Assembly: GCA_000697055.1 (NCBI GenBank)
Contig: JNDT01002282.1
Location: forward strand, 1-64,000
DNA: 64,000 nt
DNA from: Saksenaea vasiformis B4078
Taxonomy: Eukaryota > Mucoromycota > Mucoromycetes > Mucorales > Saksenaeaceae
Direction of reading: 5' to 3'
The notes below the pieces were generated by a model. That model worked only from the letters and a program-made list of their open reading frames with translations, had not been told where the DNA came from and did not search any database. This document shows positions 21,819 through 35,215 of the stretch, one piece after another. Position 1 is the stretch's first letter; every line of letters begins with the position of its first letter. The position numbers and the translations under genes are program-made.

Positions 21819-23550
21819 CGATGGCTGATTTTTCGCTCTATTGTTGATATACTGTGTACAAACTTGTGTTATTTTTTCTTTTTGCTCTTTTTCACTCTCT
21901 TCTGGTAATAAATCAGCCTACAGTAATCGCTACTATTCAGCATACTTCATCCTCTGACAGTTGCTTACATTGAGTTACTGCTCTATGGTACCAGTCCCAA
22001 CAATTTTTTTTGGGGACAACAAAATGATTGAAAACTTTCTTTCCTTCTTTATTCTCCCAAGTGTTTCTCCAGGGTAAGCGTCATCTTTGTAAGAACCGTA
22101 CAACTAAACTATTGTATATCATCCACAGATGCACAAGTATGGCGAAAAAGTGGATGCTTAACTGCTGCCGTGAACATCCGGTTTTACAAAGATAAGCATT
22201 TATCCCATACAGAATCTTCTGATAACATCTTTCATAGTCATATAACACTTGTGAACAAACAGAGCTATGAAAAGATCATACAAAGGCGAATCAAGACATG
22301 CTTTTCACTTCTCTTTTCTTTGCAGCTACATATGTTGCGAACATTTTCTGATAAGTATTTTCTTATTTATGATCGTACAGCCAGCTATTTCATCGTACCT
22401 TTTTAGATATGGATCCGGACTGCAGGATGGCAATGAAAGGCTTTAGAAAGCTGCACCCAGTTGACAAAATCGTTGCTGATTTTGATTGGCTGAAATCGGC
22501 TTGGATTCTGGAAAAGCCATACTGGCTTGTTGCCTGCCTTCCTGTGGTCCATGTGCACGAAAGTGCACGTGTTGCCGTAGATAATACGGTTTGATGCTTA
22601 AGGTAAGCGAATCCCTATAGTCTCACTAATTTTCTAATCATGTTATTAGGTTCGTTATTAATCATTCATACTTCACAAGTCATTCATCTATCAGAAAAGT
22701 CATCCCAGTCAATTCTATACTGGATACCGTTTTTAATACCATGCGTCACCGATTAAGGGTAGGTTTTTAAGCTTTTTATACTATTAGCTGACTTCAAAAC
22801 AGTGCACCATAGGTCACCGTAGTCACTCGGTCAAAAGAAGGCTGATGATGGACGGCTTGGGCTGTCCGAAGGCAAATCCTTTCGTATGTGTCAGCTCAGG
22901 TGAAGAGAATGCACGACAGATTTCCCCATTGAAACGATGATGCCTGATGGTCTGAGAAGACAAAAGTCCTTCGACATTTCAGCGGCTTGTATAGAGCATG
23001 TTACTAAATAACGACTTTACGCGTAGTAGTTTGAGTCACTGTGTTACATTTGGTGCACAAGCTACATATGCATTCAAATTGTAAGTTGCTTGTATCCCAT
23101 TAGTAACTGCTGGAAGTATGTGAACTGTCTGTATCAGCAACAAGAAGTCTATAATAAGATAATTCCGTGCAAGTACATCTGATTTTCATATCCTAGAATC
23201 GCAAGGGAACTACGAACCAAAAAAAAAAACCGCTTGAATTATAATCGTCAGTGTTTCACCGTTTCGCGGCATAGTCGCATTGACACGATTGCTGATGCGT
23301 ATATTAGCACCATCAAGAAGGTATAAGCGCTGTCACTTTTGTAAGACAAACTAGATGATTGTACATAAAATAATGCGATTGGTAGCTACAATCTCAGCAG
23401 TCTGAGAGTGTTTTCAATACAATGCCTACTGCAAAGGACCAGTGTGTCCGATAGGTACGATTATCACTGATCTATGTTCATACTATGTAATTCATATTAT
23501 GCAATCGTAGCATACAAAGCAATAAATACATGAACTACTGTTTATTGAAA
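21819..23550. other. intergenic, no supported gene
   Basis: Short open frames (22170-22406 and 22409-22594) show no recognised domain. A run of ten A residues near 23219 and AT-rich sequence are present. Nothing else was identified. Confidence 0.35.
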
Positions 23551-24300
23551 TTAATACAACTGAACTTCCAGGGGAGTCTGTCCGGTATCTCCTTCTATTC
23601 CACCTGCCAGAAGAGCCCAACAGATTGCACTGCGAACAACGCTTTCTTCAGAGAGAGACAGAAGGGCTTCCCCTGATACTTCGGGATAGCGGCGGTGTTG
23701 GAAATCAAATTGCTATAAAATATGGGAAATACAATACACGGAGTAGGGTGTCGCAAGGAAGCAACCTGTACGGAACAGAAGAATTTAATGGGACAGAGAT
23801 AGTACGAGAAAGCGAAGACGGAAATGATGGCATCTGCTGCGCAAGTGGTTCCATTGGCAGCGGTACATTTATTATAGGGATGTCGCGTTTTTCTGAGAGA
23901 CGCTGATATTCAGTTATAGCAAGAGTCAGATTATCTCTTTGCACCATGACTTTGCTGTCGCCGTGGGTGGAATTCCATAGCTGCGCAAAGACCTTTCGTC
24001 TTCCAGTAGCGTACGTGCAGTATGTGGTGCGTAGAACTACGGTAAGAGACACTTCACCCCCAGGTGAGAACTTGTAAAAGTACCGATCCTGTATGCTGTT
24101 GCATCATCAAGAAGGTAACGCGCATATAGCTATTCTCACCTGGGACCTGAGCTATACGATATTGTTCACAAGTTGGATCATATAGGGATGTATTACGCCA
24201 CCACGACCGATGCGTTGAATAGATCCATCAAACTGCAAATATAGATATTGGACGTCACTCTTGGTACAGTATCGCGGCGCTTGGAAAGGATGCGATAATC
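23551..24300 (-). CDS. unrecognised multi-exon protein, C-terminal part visible
   Basis: On the minus strand an open stretch reads CTKSDVQYLYLQFDGSIQRIG ending at LVNNI. A 70-nt intron (GTATAG ... ATACAG) then joins it in frame to RYFYKFSPGGEVSLTVVLRTT and on to SVPYRLLPCDTLLR. A further, very short gap is needed to reach EALLSLSEESVVRSAICWALL and GDTGQTPLEVQLY, with a stop at 23551-23553. The composition and uninterrupted phase look like a real conserved gene, but I cannot name the family. The last junction would be an intron of only about 25 nt (GTATTG ... TATAG), so a deletion or frameshift there is an alternative. Exons further upstream (above 24300) were not resolved. Confidence 0.4.
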
Positions 24301-25538
24301 TTGCTAAGGGATGTCGGGGCCATCCATCAGCCAGGACTTGAAGGTGGAACAGCTGATTATGAATTGCACAAACATGTGCTCACAGGCGGTCGCTTTGACA
24401 CTCATGAATCTCGTGATTGGCAAAACATGCAACTGCTGCAGGAAGGTAGTAGAGTATGCAGGCCGCCGAGAGGTAGTAAGTTTCGACTTTACTCCTCATT
24501 TTTAAAAACGTTAGCCATGTTTACTTTTTCTGTAGTCTGCCTTGGCCTTCCGCATGCTTGTCGGCTATGCAACCTGGAAATTCCAGTAATAGATATTGAC
24601 GGATCGGCAAACTACGACGTGCACATGAAGTAGCAGATTCGTTTTATCGAGATCCTTCTCCGTTGTGGGTGCTATTTGCTAGCTGTGGGTCACAGTTAGA
24701 CGACTCTCGTGACAGCAGCAATTAATCGGTCTTGAGCTGAGAAAGCCTTCCGTATCTCGGCATCGGGTTAACATTTACACAAGCGACTAATAAACAGCAA
24801 TAGATTTCCATACGTGAATGACAATGATTAACTTCCATATTGAAGTGGGCGTTTCCTTTTTCTTTAATGTGTAACATCGTAAGATATCGAAGCTCTAGTG
24901 TAGCTTTAATGGTTCCTCTTGGTATTTTTCTTCCTTACATCGGAAACATATGCAGGAGCATGAAGATCGCGAGAAAAGAACTTGTCTAATGATCGAAAAC
25001 CTTGATCCCAAATCTTGGACCCTGTGTTGCCTTATTTAACTTTTTCAGACTCAGCATCATTTTTGCACCTCAGGTTAATGGACATGTGTGTTGATGTCCA
25101 ATACAGAGATTACTTGCTAGGGCTAAGCGAGACGTTGTTACTGTACGGGTAATGATTGTTATAGGAAGGGTGAAATGTACGGACAGAAGACATATCTAGT
25201 GCAATAACTGTGATTATATATATACTGCATGTTGTTTATCTTCACTGTAAGCAGAAACTTATATCGAAACAGCAGATCTTTCTGTTAAGCATGTTTATAC
25301 TTTGACAACATGTTTTTCGGAAAGAAGGGGGAAAGTGATTTATTTGACACCACAGCTAGCGGGACTTCAGTAAATTACCTTTGGTGGAAAGTGAAAAATC
25401 GATCTTTTAGTTCGCAGGTACCAACTCATTTGCGGTATGGTTCTGAGATAGTGTTAAAATCCAGAAAATTTGAGACATTCCAGTTATAGCGGACTTTTTC
25501 CTTTTTTCTTCTCTTTTTTTTATTTCTCACACTTTTTA
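24301..25538. other. mostly non-coding; may hold upstream exons of the 23.5-24.3 kb gene
   Basis: The plus-strand frame 24301-24633 shows no recognised domain. The right part is the promoter of the ThrE-type gene, with pyrimidine-rich sequence just before its ATG. Confidence 0.3.
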
Positions 25539-27865
25539 ATGGACCATCCAAAGGACACGGGATCATTACATACTTCCGCTTCCTGGCCTCGTCTACCTAC
25601 ATTGGAACTTACAACTACAAATACCCGACAGGATTCTCCGGATATAGAAGAAAAATTAGATTATGATGAAGAAAAGGATGACCACAGCAACACAGGGGAC
25701 ATTGAGACTACAGAAACTCTCGTAGAAGCTGCTCTTGATCGCGTGGAAGCAAAGGATAGACATGTCCGTTTTCAAGTTCACGTCGCCGAGTCAGCTGCTC
25801 TTGTACAACGCATGTTAAGTACGAGGATGGGTGAAGAAACTGGAAGCCGTCGTGGTACAGAAAGTACAATTGATATCCAGCCACCTAGTGGAAGCGTTCT
25901 AGCAAGTTTAATGAAGCTAGAGCAGCAAAGGTCGCATCCAACAAGTCCTAATACGTCGAGAAAAAAGAAGGTAAGCCTCAATTCCAATTCATCCGAAACC
26001 GACAATAAACCCTGTGCAACAGAAGAAAAAGCTACGACCTTCGTCACTTTACAGTCTGGGATCACCATTCAGTCTACAGTCGCAGAAACCACCGAAACGA
26101 CCTCAACTTGTCAATCGGCCACGCAGTTGGTTAACGACGATGACCTCGAGTAATCATTTAGTACCTAGTTTGGAGAAACGGAAAAGGACCGCTCAGTCCA
26201 TGTCCCGCCGATCCTCCATGGACAGCGCTTTCACCACGGCGTCTCAATTTGAACCTATCACACTTGAGGATCGCATCCGTATCACCTTTGAGATCGCTAA
26301 CATCCTGCAGAAACAGGAGTTTCTGCGTAAACTTGTCAAATCATTAATGCTTTACGGCTGTCCTGCACATCGACTGGAGTACATCATGCGTCAGGTCTCG
26401 CGTACCATTGGTGCCGAAGCGGAATACGTCTACATACCTAATATTATGTTTCTTTCCTTCTTTGACAAAACCACCCACACGACAGAAACCCATTTCATTC
26501 GACAACCTCAAATGTTTGACATGCATAAGCTCGGCGAAATCTACCGTTTAGAGAAATTAATTTCGCATGGTGAAATATCCGTGGACGAAGCCTTGGAGTT
26601 TATTGACAAGGTTGCAAACGAGCCACAGCTATACCCCGTCCTGTTGAATCCATTTGTATATGCCCTCGCCAGTTTTTGCGGTGCCGTCATGTTTTTCGGT
26701 GGAACATTCAAAGAAGCTGGTCTCTCAGCGGCCCTAGCGAGTTGCGTATCTTCCGTTTTTGATTTGTGTAGGCTTACTCACATGCCCGTTTCTATGCAGT
26801 GTTTTTCGCCCTCTATGAACTCTACACGGGTCGTTTCCTGAGTTTCCAGCCGATTTGGGAAATTACTGTCTGCATTCTCATTGGTATCGTCTCAAAAGGT
26901 AAACAGAAAATCACCAATCGAATGCAGAATTTAAAAACCAAAATGGAACTTGTAGCTGTCGAACGGTATGGTATGTGTTCGACGCCAATTGCCTTCTCGT
27001 CTTTTATCATCATCCTCCCCGGTTACTCCATGGCCGTCGCCATTGTCGAGTTAGTATCCCGCCAGCTTGTAAGCGGCATTGTCCGCATGGTCTATGCCAT
27101 CATCTACTCGTTTCTGCTCGGCTATGGCGTCTCCATGGGGTGGGAACTCTACGGAACGATCGATCAGCAAGGGGTTAAAGCAGCAATGGAAGCAAATAAC
27201 TGCTCTAAAGCATCCAAGGCTGGTACGTGCATTACGGTTGAAGATCAGTTGTATTATTTCTTGACAGTACCGCTGTTTGCGGTGGCCTACTGCATCTATC
27301 TGCGTGCTCGTCCTCCACGGTGGCCAGTTATGATTCTTGTTTCCGTTAGCGGATTTGTGACCAATTGGGCATTGTCATGCATCGCTATGGCACCGCCTCA
27401 GGTGTTACAGGTGGTTCCATCCTTTGCTGTCGGTCTCATTGGCAATCTCTTGACAAAATTTACAGGGAAGATGTCCTTCGACGCTGTACTTTTAGCAGTA
27501 AGTTTAACAAATTCCCTCCTATCACATTGCTTACGTTCTGCCTAGATTTTCTACCTCACACCAGGAAGTTTAGGTAAGCCGAAGACGCGATGAATTGTCA
27601 TCTTGCTGTAACTGATACGAGGGGTTTGCAGGTCTCAAAGCGGCTATTGGTCTCTTCGGATCAAAAACAAACACAGAGTTCGCAAATCAAGGTGCAGGTT
27701 TCGCTCTTAGCATGATCGAATCAGCAATCGGTAACGTTACAGACTTATCCGGACCAAAGAAATCTTATTTCTCCGCTTTGCTTAGGTATCACTGTCGGTC
27801 TCTTTGTAGCGACGTTGCTTGTTTACCCAAGGGGAACACAACATACACCCCTCATGAGCTTCTAG
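25539..27865 (+). CDS. ThrE/PRM10-type multi-pass membrane protein, six exons
   Basis: Exons are 25539-25970, 26023 to about 26740 (or 26767), 26800-27497, 27546-27573, 27632-27730 and 27786-27865. The N-terminal about 200 residues are polar and low in complexity. Then come the cytosolic ThrE domain (KLVKSLMLYGCPAHRLEYIMR, EYVYIPNIMFLSF) and repeated hydrophobic helices with IILPGYSMAVAIVELVSRQ. The end ITVGLFVATLLVYPRGTQ is typical of the DUF1212/ThrE superfamily to which yeast Prm10 belongs. Bacterial ThrE exports threonine and serine; the fungal substrate is unsettled. The fourth exon is only 28 nt. The exact second donor is ambiguous: GTTGCG at 26741 gives a 59-nt intron and GTAGGC at 26768 gives 32 nt, and both keep frame. 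Confidence 0.87.
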
Positions 27866-28078
27866 AATCATCCAACCCAACATACTGTATATATAATACA
27901 TGACTACGCTTTATTTTCATTCATCAACTTTTGTACCTTATTAAACGGTGCTATCTCTTTTCTTCATAAAAAAGAGAGAGAAAAGAAAATGGTATGTCGG
28001 ATGTATAAAAAAAAAAGAAGAAGAAAAGGTAAGTGGTAATGATGGATGTTGAACAATGAAAGCAAGGCGATGATAAAA

Positions 28079-29448
<1,370 letters not shown>

Positions 29449-30379
29449 AACAGAAGCAACAAGCTTAAAGAGTTGACCAAAACTGGCAAGCATTTTCTTT
29501 GTTCTCTCCCCGCGATCAGAAAGTTTCGCAGTCCTTCGCAACACAGCTGTTAAAACCTGTGTCGGGAGCATTTTGCGTAACAATTTACTGCTGTTCAAGA
29601 CCGATCCTGCGTTTCCTTATAACGAAGTCCCTTGCAGACGAGAAACGAACACACTGTTAGACAAAGTACTTGTACAGGTTGAAGTACCTGTGAGCATCGG
29701 TATCTAGATCTTTGCTCGCCTGAAAGCTCTCAAAGAAGAAGCATCCATAATGAAAGTTCAAATTTTCATGTCAGCAAAACGTCTCCAACCGACTCCGCCG
29801 AATTGATATTCCTACGAAGCACCACATTAAATCACAGTTGCCAAGGAGCCAGTTTAAACAAAAGTTTTTACCTGAGGTATCCCTACCAAAAGATGGCGTG
29901 TTAAGTCGCATTAGGATAAATAAGAGCGCATTCAACTGTATTCAGATCCCTCCTGATATCTCAAGCAAATACTTTTTGCTTAAAGAGGTTCCTTATGGCG
30001 ACTGCTTCTCAATGTGATGCGCTTCAGAAAAGTTGTTACTTGAGAGCCAAAAGTTTTTGGCCCCGAGTCAATTTTCTAAACAAAGACAAGTCGGGGTGTG
30101 AGGTCCCACTTTTTTATTTTTCAATCTAGCTTAGTTATCCCTCTATTTTATTTTATCACTTTTATTATCTTGGAACCGCCGGATTTAACAAATAAGAATG
30201 AAGAAAATGAAATGCAAGAAAGAAAGAAGTACCTCAAAAACAACAATCGCCGCTTCGGATCAGTTCCCCAAAATTACATGATTTACACCCCCCGCACATA
30301 GTGCTGCGTAGCAACACGGGTAAACCAGAAACGAAGCAACCCGGGAAAACTCAGTGTTTCAAGATAAATTTCTTGTTTT
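29449..30379. other. TGS1 5' side and spacer, no supported gene
   Basis: No recognised coding sequence or RNA gene. The right end passes into the LTR-like sequence. Confidence 0.35.
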
Positions 30380-30645
30380 GTGCCAATCAATTTTGTATAA
30401 ATACCCCCATCATCTTTTCGTTCAATAAAACATCTTTCTCTTGGTTTTTCTCAAGTACTCAAAAAGGTCTTTTCCAAAGATTTTCTTTTCATTTGCAAGG
30501 CGCCTATTTATTGCTCTGGCTCCGTTGGTTATCCTCAAGAAACAGCCGTTAACCAGAATCCATTGATTCTCTTTCTTTTTCTTTTATTTTTATTTATCTT
30601 CACTAATAACTAATCCAAGTCTTAGTGTCCGACTCGAATTACACC
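30380..30645 (+). repeat. LTR-like sequence, forward
   Basis: It shares TTTTGTATAAATACC (TATA-like), AATAAAACAT (polyadenylation-like), AAAAGGTCTTTTCCAAAG and CATTGATTC with the inverted copy at 31471-31975. It ends in TTACACC directly before TGGTGCTCAC, which looks like a tRNA primer-binding site of a Ty3-type retrotransposon. No gag or pol coding sequence follows before the opposed copy. Confidence 0.5.
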
Positions 30646-31470
30646 TGGTGCTCACTAACAACGATCTGAATCCACGAAATTCAAACATTTATCTGAACCG
30701 AACTTTTATTCCTTCTATTTTCTTATCACCGCTTCTGTCATATCGCTGAAGTCTACCTAAGAACCTAACCACCCAAGAACTTAACCACCCGAAATTTCCA
30801 GCGTAACACCGGGTTGAAATACGCGATATCTTTCTTTCCTCGTTATAAGAACAAAGAAGAAATCTCTGAAGTGCGGTTTATCAGAAACTAGATCCGGGCG
30901 AATGTCATAGAAAACCATATTACATATGAAAGCTGATACAAATGTCACACAAAGGGCCGTAACGATCCCTTGTGAGCTAGGTCTTAAGCCATACAAATAC
31001 GAAAAAAAAAACTTATAAGTTAGAGAGAACCACACGAATTGGACCGCTAAATGGTGATCTTGTACTTCTTATCGTGTGTGGGAGGATTCGTTTGCCCTCT
31101 CTCAGTGGACAACGTTTACTAGTTATGATATAGTGAAGATAAAAAAGAAGGAGAGGAAATGAACAGTCGCATCCTATCATTTGATAACTCTGTTGGGTCC
31201 ACATATTGGTACTGTGCTTGATATGTCTCCCAGTGTCTGCCGCTGATGCAGGGTCTTGTAGACGTTTGAAGATTATCCAAAAGAGCTCTGCTAAGCCCTA
31301 CTTCCCGCAAAGAAAGTCATCCGCTGTTACGCTTTATTTTTCGGTTGCTGTATATGGATAGTGTTGCTCCAAGTGTTGTCGTAGCGTAAGCTGGATGACG
31401 GTGATTGTTGGTAAAGATGTCGATTGAGTAATGTTCGTTGATAAAAAGTTTCAGAATGGAGTAAGCACCA
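30646..31470. mobile_element. remnant internal region between two opposed LTR-like ends
   Basis: Both flanking LTR-like sequences point inward: TGGTGC at 30646 on plus and at 31470 on minus. The 825 bp between must therefore hold the 5' internal ends of two different insertions, truncated against each other. The minus-strand frame 31035-30781 has no recognised domain. Confidence 0.35.
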
Positions 31471-31975
31471 GGTGTAGATTGAAGTCAAACACCAAGACTT
31501 GGTTAAGCGGTAAAGCTTGAAGAAAGAAAAAGAAAAGGTTGGATAGAGTAACTGTCGTCGGTATTGATACAGTAATATCCAAAGATATCTGGATAAAATA
31601 GAGTTTGATCGTTAGTAAGATCGTTGATATAGTTGCCTTAAAGTCGGTAAAGAGTTTCGCCAAAGATCAAAAGAGAAATAAAAAGAAAAAGAAGACAGCG
31701 GAATTATCGTCGCTTGTCAGACAGGGAGTAAAATAAAAATAAAATAAAACAAAATAAAAGGAATCAATGGATTCGGGTTAACGGTGGTTTCTTGAGAATA
31801 ACCAACAGAGGCGAGCAATAAAAGGCGGCTTGAGAGATAAAAGAAAAAACTTTGGAAAAGACCTTTTGAGATGGCTTGAGATAACCAAGAGAAGAATATG
31901 CTTTTGTAATCTAATGTTTTATTCATTGAATTGAGAAGGTATTTATACAAAATAAATTGATAGAAAATAATTTCG
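31471..31975 (-). repeat. LTR-like sequence, reverse
   Basis: On the minus strand it runs from a TTTTGTATAAATACC-type start region through the shared internal stretches to CTACACC, followed by TGGTGCTTAC. It is diverged from the forward copy and is longer because of an extra stretch in its second half. Confidence 0.5.
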
Positions 31976-32035
31976 CTAAGTGGATGGACATCTAGTCTAT
32001 GATGGCTCTAATGGATAGTGGCGGCGGGTAATTGG

Positions 32036-32180
32036 TTCAATTGTATGCAGTTTGGATCGTATGCAGTTTGGATCGTATGCAGTTTGGATCGTATGCAGTT
32101 TGGATCGTATGCACCTTGGATCATATGCACTTTGGATCGAATGCGGTTTCGATTGTGCATGGTTTCGATCGGATCTGCCT
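32036..32180 (+). repeat. 16-bp minisatellite
   Basis: Tandem units of GTATGCAGTTTGGATC occur four times nearly perfectly and then in diverging versions (GCACC, GCACT, GCGGT, GCATG variants), for about eight units. Each unit contains GATC. The 16-bp period shifts frame each unit, so coding use is unlikely. Confidence 0.9.
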
Positions 32181-32380
32181 TTGGATAAGGTTTGGGGGTC
32201 CATTGGGGGTGATACCAGAGGTCATGCGCCATTGTCAGAGTGGGATTTCGAGAGCCTAATGATAGCAGCTATAGGATTCCACTAGAAAGATAATAAAGGA
32301 AAGGAAAATAAAATATAAGTCGATGTCATTGAGAAAAATAGAAATAGCAGGCGAGATTGCCTGAGTGTGAAAAATAGCAC

Positions 32381-32512
32381 GCTACAACGTTTCTAAAGAG
32401 GATGCACTCATTTTATTTAGAAGGGTTCGTGTTGAAAGTGATGACGTGCGATGTGCGAACACGTAGCATTCACTAAACTTTCGGACGTTCCGATGAGACA
32501 TGACCATCCTCC
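32381..32512 (-). repeat. interspersed repeat, copy B (short)
   Basis: Reverse-oriented, diverged copy of the first part of the repeat at 12060-12370, including TTCTAAAGAGGATGCACTCA and GTGCGAACACGTAGCATTCA. Confidence 0.65.
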
Positions 32513-32533
32513 TTAGAAAAGGTCTTTTGAACA

Positions 32534-32607
32534 CACATTTGGCTCACTTGGCCTACTTGGCTCACTTGGCCTACTTGGCCCATTTGGCCCATTTGGCCCA
32601 TTTGGCT
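32534..32607 (+). repeat. 9-bp tandem repeat
   Basis: Units alternate CTCACTTGG and CCTACTTGG and then change to three CCCATTTGG units. It lies between two copies of the interspersed repeat. Confidence 0.85.
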
Positions 32608-32733
32608 TGCTTATATTCCATCGTGAATAATGATCTATCTTGATCTATGAAGACATCCGTCAACAGTTAAATCACTAAAAAGATCGGTTATCTCTTAAAA
32701 AGCGCCGAGGGGGACAGCTCTTTGCTCCCTTCT

Positions 32734-33050
32734 TCGACGTTACGCAGAGATGGAAAATATCGGCCAACATCTATCTTCATGGCGGATCTCCAGAAGTTTC
32801 GTAGATATGAAATCGTTTTCCAAATTGAAAGATGACGAACAAATAGGCAATGTCTGAGCGGCCGCCAATGTTCGAAGAAACATGGTTGATTGGAATGATC
32901 GCTACTGTGCGATAGTACAAGCGTTAATAAAGAGAATGCACTCATTTTATTCAGAGAGAGCTTTATGAAAGAGACGACGTATGATGTACGACCGCATAGC
33001 ATTCACTCAACTTTTGGACGTTCCGAGAGATATGACCACCTTCCCATGTC
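32734..33050 (-). repeat. interspersed repeat, copy C
   Basis: Reverse-oriented copy of 12060-12370, covering both the TAGCATTCACTCAACTTTTGG part and the CATATCTACGAAACTTCTGG part. The similarity continues for about 300 bp. Confidence 0.65.
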
Positions 33051-34700
33051 GCCCAGAGATAAAAGCGCCACAGCGATGATCGTTACTACTTCAGTACCTT
33101 CCCTTTTCGCCTCCTGATGCCTCTTCACTTTCTTTGCAGATGGACTCCTAGAAAAGTAAAAACCAGCACGGGCTTTGTGAAGTGGTCATCCCATATACCC
33201 TTTGCTGCTTTCTACATTACATACGACTAGCTTGTTACTTCGGGCTCAATCGGATTTCTGTAAAAATAGTTACTATGAAGTTTCAATCGTTTTCGTAAAG
33301 TGCATCAGAAAGTCAATCCTAATAAAGTTGATCCGCGACAGGGAAAAGGCTCCAATTCCTCCCGCAAAGTGTAATATGAAAGGTAAATCGATTGGAGGAA
33401 AGCCATCTCCGAGCGCTACGCGTCAAACAACAGCCACAGAGTGTACGCATTATACCGTACACCTTGGAGATTGAAAACGTCCAATGCAAAACGTGCGACA
33501 GCAAGGGACAGTGCAGATAAAATAGCAATAGAAAATGCCAAAGCGACAGAGCTAACGTGCGTCGAAGAGAAGCGATCAAAGCACAGATGGAAAAGGACCA
33601 ACCAACAACCGAAAGAGAAAATTTTACTTGAGATGGCTCCTTGTTAGAGACAAATATGACAAAATTCTGAAAGAAAACGGGGAATTAGACAAGAGCATCA
33701 AGACAATCGAACTATAACCGATAATGTGCACACGCAGGTACTTTAACAACAAGGGATCCACGAGTTTGGTATATGTATTAGGCATTCATTGGTACGCAGA
33801 TCCGAGATAATACATTTGTTCAGTGGTGCTGTCTTCATGGACAATTCTCTTCGCATCTTTCTCGACAACATCGTCGTACGCATTGAGATCCCCTTTCGCC
33901 TCTAGAAACCTGCGTATTGCCAAAACTCTTCTTTAGACTTCGTACAGCTCGTTGATATCCTCCCTTAACCCCTTAGCGTGAGCTAAGTACAATTTGTACC
34001 CGTAGGGTCTGCATGATATGATAGCAGCTTGTCCATCACATCATCCACATCCCGCTCATTCTTGAGTCGCCCAACTTTTCACCCAGTTCATCCGCCATTT
34101 CCGTGTCTTCCAATCTCACATCGGTTGTGAACGAGTTCACGTTGGGATAGTAGATCGAACCTCCGGCACGTTCGACCCGACTCATTAGCCACTGCAGATG
34201 CATTATGCCGTACAATGTGAATGCGGACGCGACACCGATATTCACATCATCCGGTAGTACATCGGTCGTTTCGTATACTAGCACAACGCCGCTTTCAATT
34301 CTTCTCGATTAGATATCCTTAAGGTGGTCGCAACCCTACACTTTCAGCTGAAACTCCTAACCGTCAAGTGAATCGTATTCATAACCAAGTCTTAGACCAT
34401 AGAATAGGTCTTCCGAGAAAGCAGTTACGGTCTGTGAATAGCACATGCCAGGAAGTCCTTGTCCACGACACGCTGCAATTCCATGATAATAGGGGGCAAA
34501 TTGCATGTTCTGGTAACACCGGAACATAAAGCACATCACATTGCATACCGTCAGAAAAATTAACGTTTGTAGTTGTGTACGTATTTTCAGGTACGCTCAA
34601 TAATTCCTTAGCGACAATATCAATGATCGGTTGTCTGGCCGCAATGTATTTGCTAAGGAGATCAATTCGTGGCCTATAACGAGAAGGCAGCTGAAACAAA
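33051..34700. other. no supported gene; weak minus-strand frames
   Basis: The minus-strand frame 34699-34379 (QLPSRYRPRIDLLSKYIAARQ onward) is preceded by a good acceptor (TTTTTGTTTCAG) and may be an exon. It and the frame 34284-34036 show no domain I recognise. Overlapping readings near 34540-34360 suggest a frameshift. It could be a decayed gene. Confidence 0.3.
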
Positions 34701-34724
34701 AAGAGTAAGTACTGTTTTTCCCAA

Positions 34725-34895
34725 AAATGAATGTCGCAAAGGGAAGGAACAAAAAATGTCGTTAGCGAACTACAAAAATGGAAACCGATGTTTTGGTAGT
34801 ACTTACGACAGTCTAATCGTCGCGAGCTTCTGTTGCTCGGATTATTGGATTATCGACATTCGCAGACGGGACGTGTGGACGTGAGTCTGGCATAT
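34725..34895 (+). repeat. one copy of an inverted ~170-bp repeat (Fanzor 3' tail)
   Basis: It matches 35905-36075 in reverse complement, sharing AAATGTCGTTAGCGAACTAC, ACAAAAATGGAAACCG and GGACGTGAGT. It is the downstream end of the minus-strand Fanzor remnant at 34850-35215, so the repeat is probably the 3' end of that element family. Confidence 0.7.
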
Positions 34896-35215
34896 GGTCG
34901 GAAGAAATGGACAGCATTGCCAAGGCGTGAATGTTTCGAACGGGCGTTGATATCTCCTTGCCATATACGTGAGCAGAGGTTACAGACTACTACGTTATGC
35001 AATTTCGAACCGTCGATCTCTATATTTTCCATGCCTTATGACTACACGTACTACAGACCTGGCTGGTGAATCTTCCCCGACATTGACTACAATCAAACGG
35101 CCCTTGGAATTCGGCTCTCTTCAGCAACTCTGAAAGTCCTGGCTTGGCCATGGGGCTTCTTCCAAATTTGCCGTCTCCTAGTCTGTCGACCTTTCCCTCG
35201 CTTCTGCCGTTTGGG
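34850..35215 (-). pseudogene. Fanzor C-terminal remnant (copy 3)
   Basis: On the minus strand, from 35190 downward, the readings are LGDGKFGRSPMAKPGL then LLKRAEFQG, FTSQVCSTC, VVVCNLCSRIWQGDINA, and in a shifted frame RNIHALAML. In order these correspond to the RuvC II region, the first zinc-ribbon CxxC, the second CxxC with the RuvC III aspartate, and the following helix of the copy ending at 3134. A TAG stop and at least two frame changes separate them. Immediately upstream, an intron-like gap (35273 to about 35222) joins a basic stretch KRQKRGKGR to a coiled-coil frame (35400-35275, KKKKLEKQRRLLEEAENATTD) that may belong to the same gene. Confidence 0.6.

Noticed and set aside
26014..26153. 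reading through 25971-26022 to the stop at 26153 as the end of a separate protein
   Set aside because: Removing a canonical GT-AG intron (GTAAGC ... CAACAG) joins the N-terminal part in frame to the ThrE domain.
32036..32180. CRISPR-like array
   Set aside because: Units are contiguous without spacers and the genome is eukaryotic.
32008..32285. repetitive peptides encoded by the 16-bp array
   Set aside because: The 16-bp period rotates the frame, so both strands show open repeats automatically.
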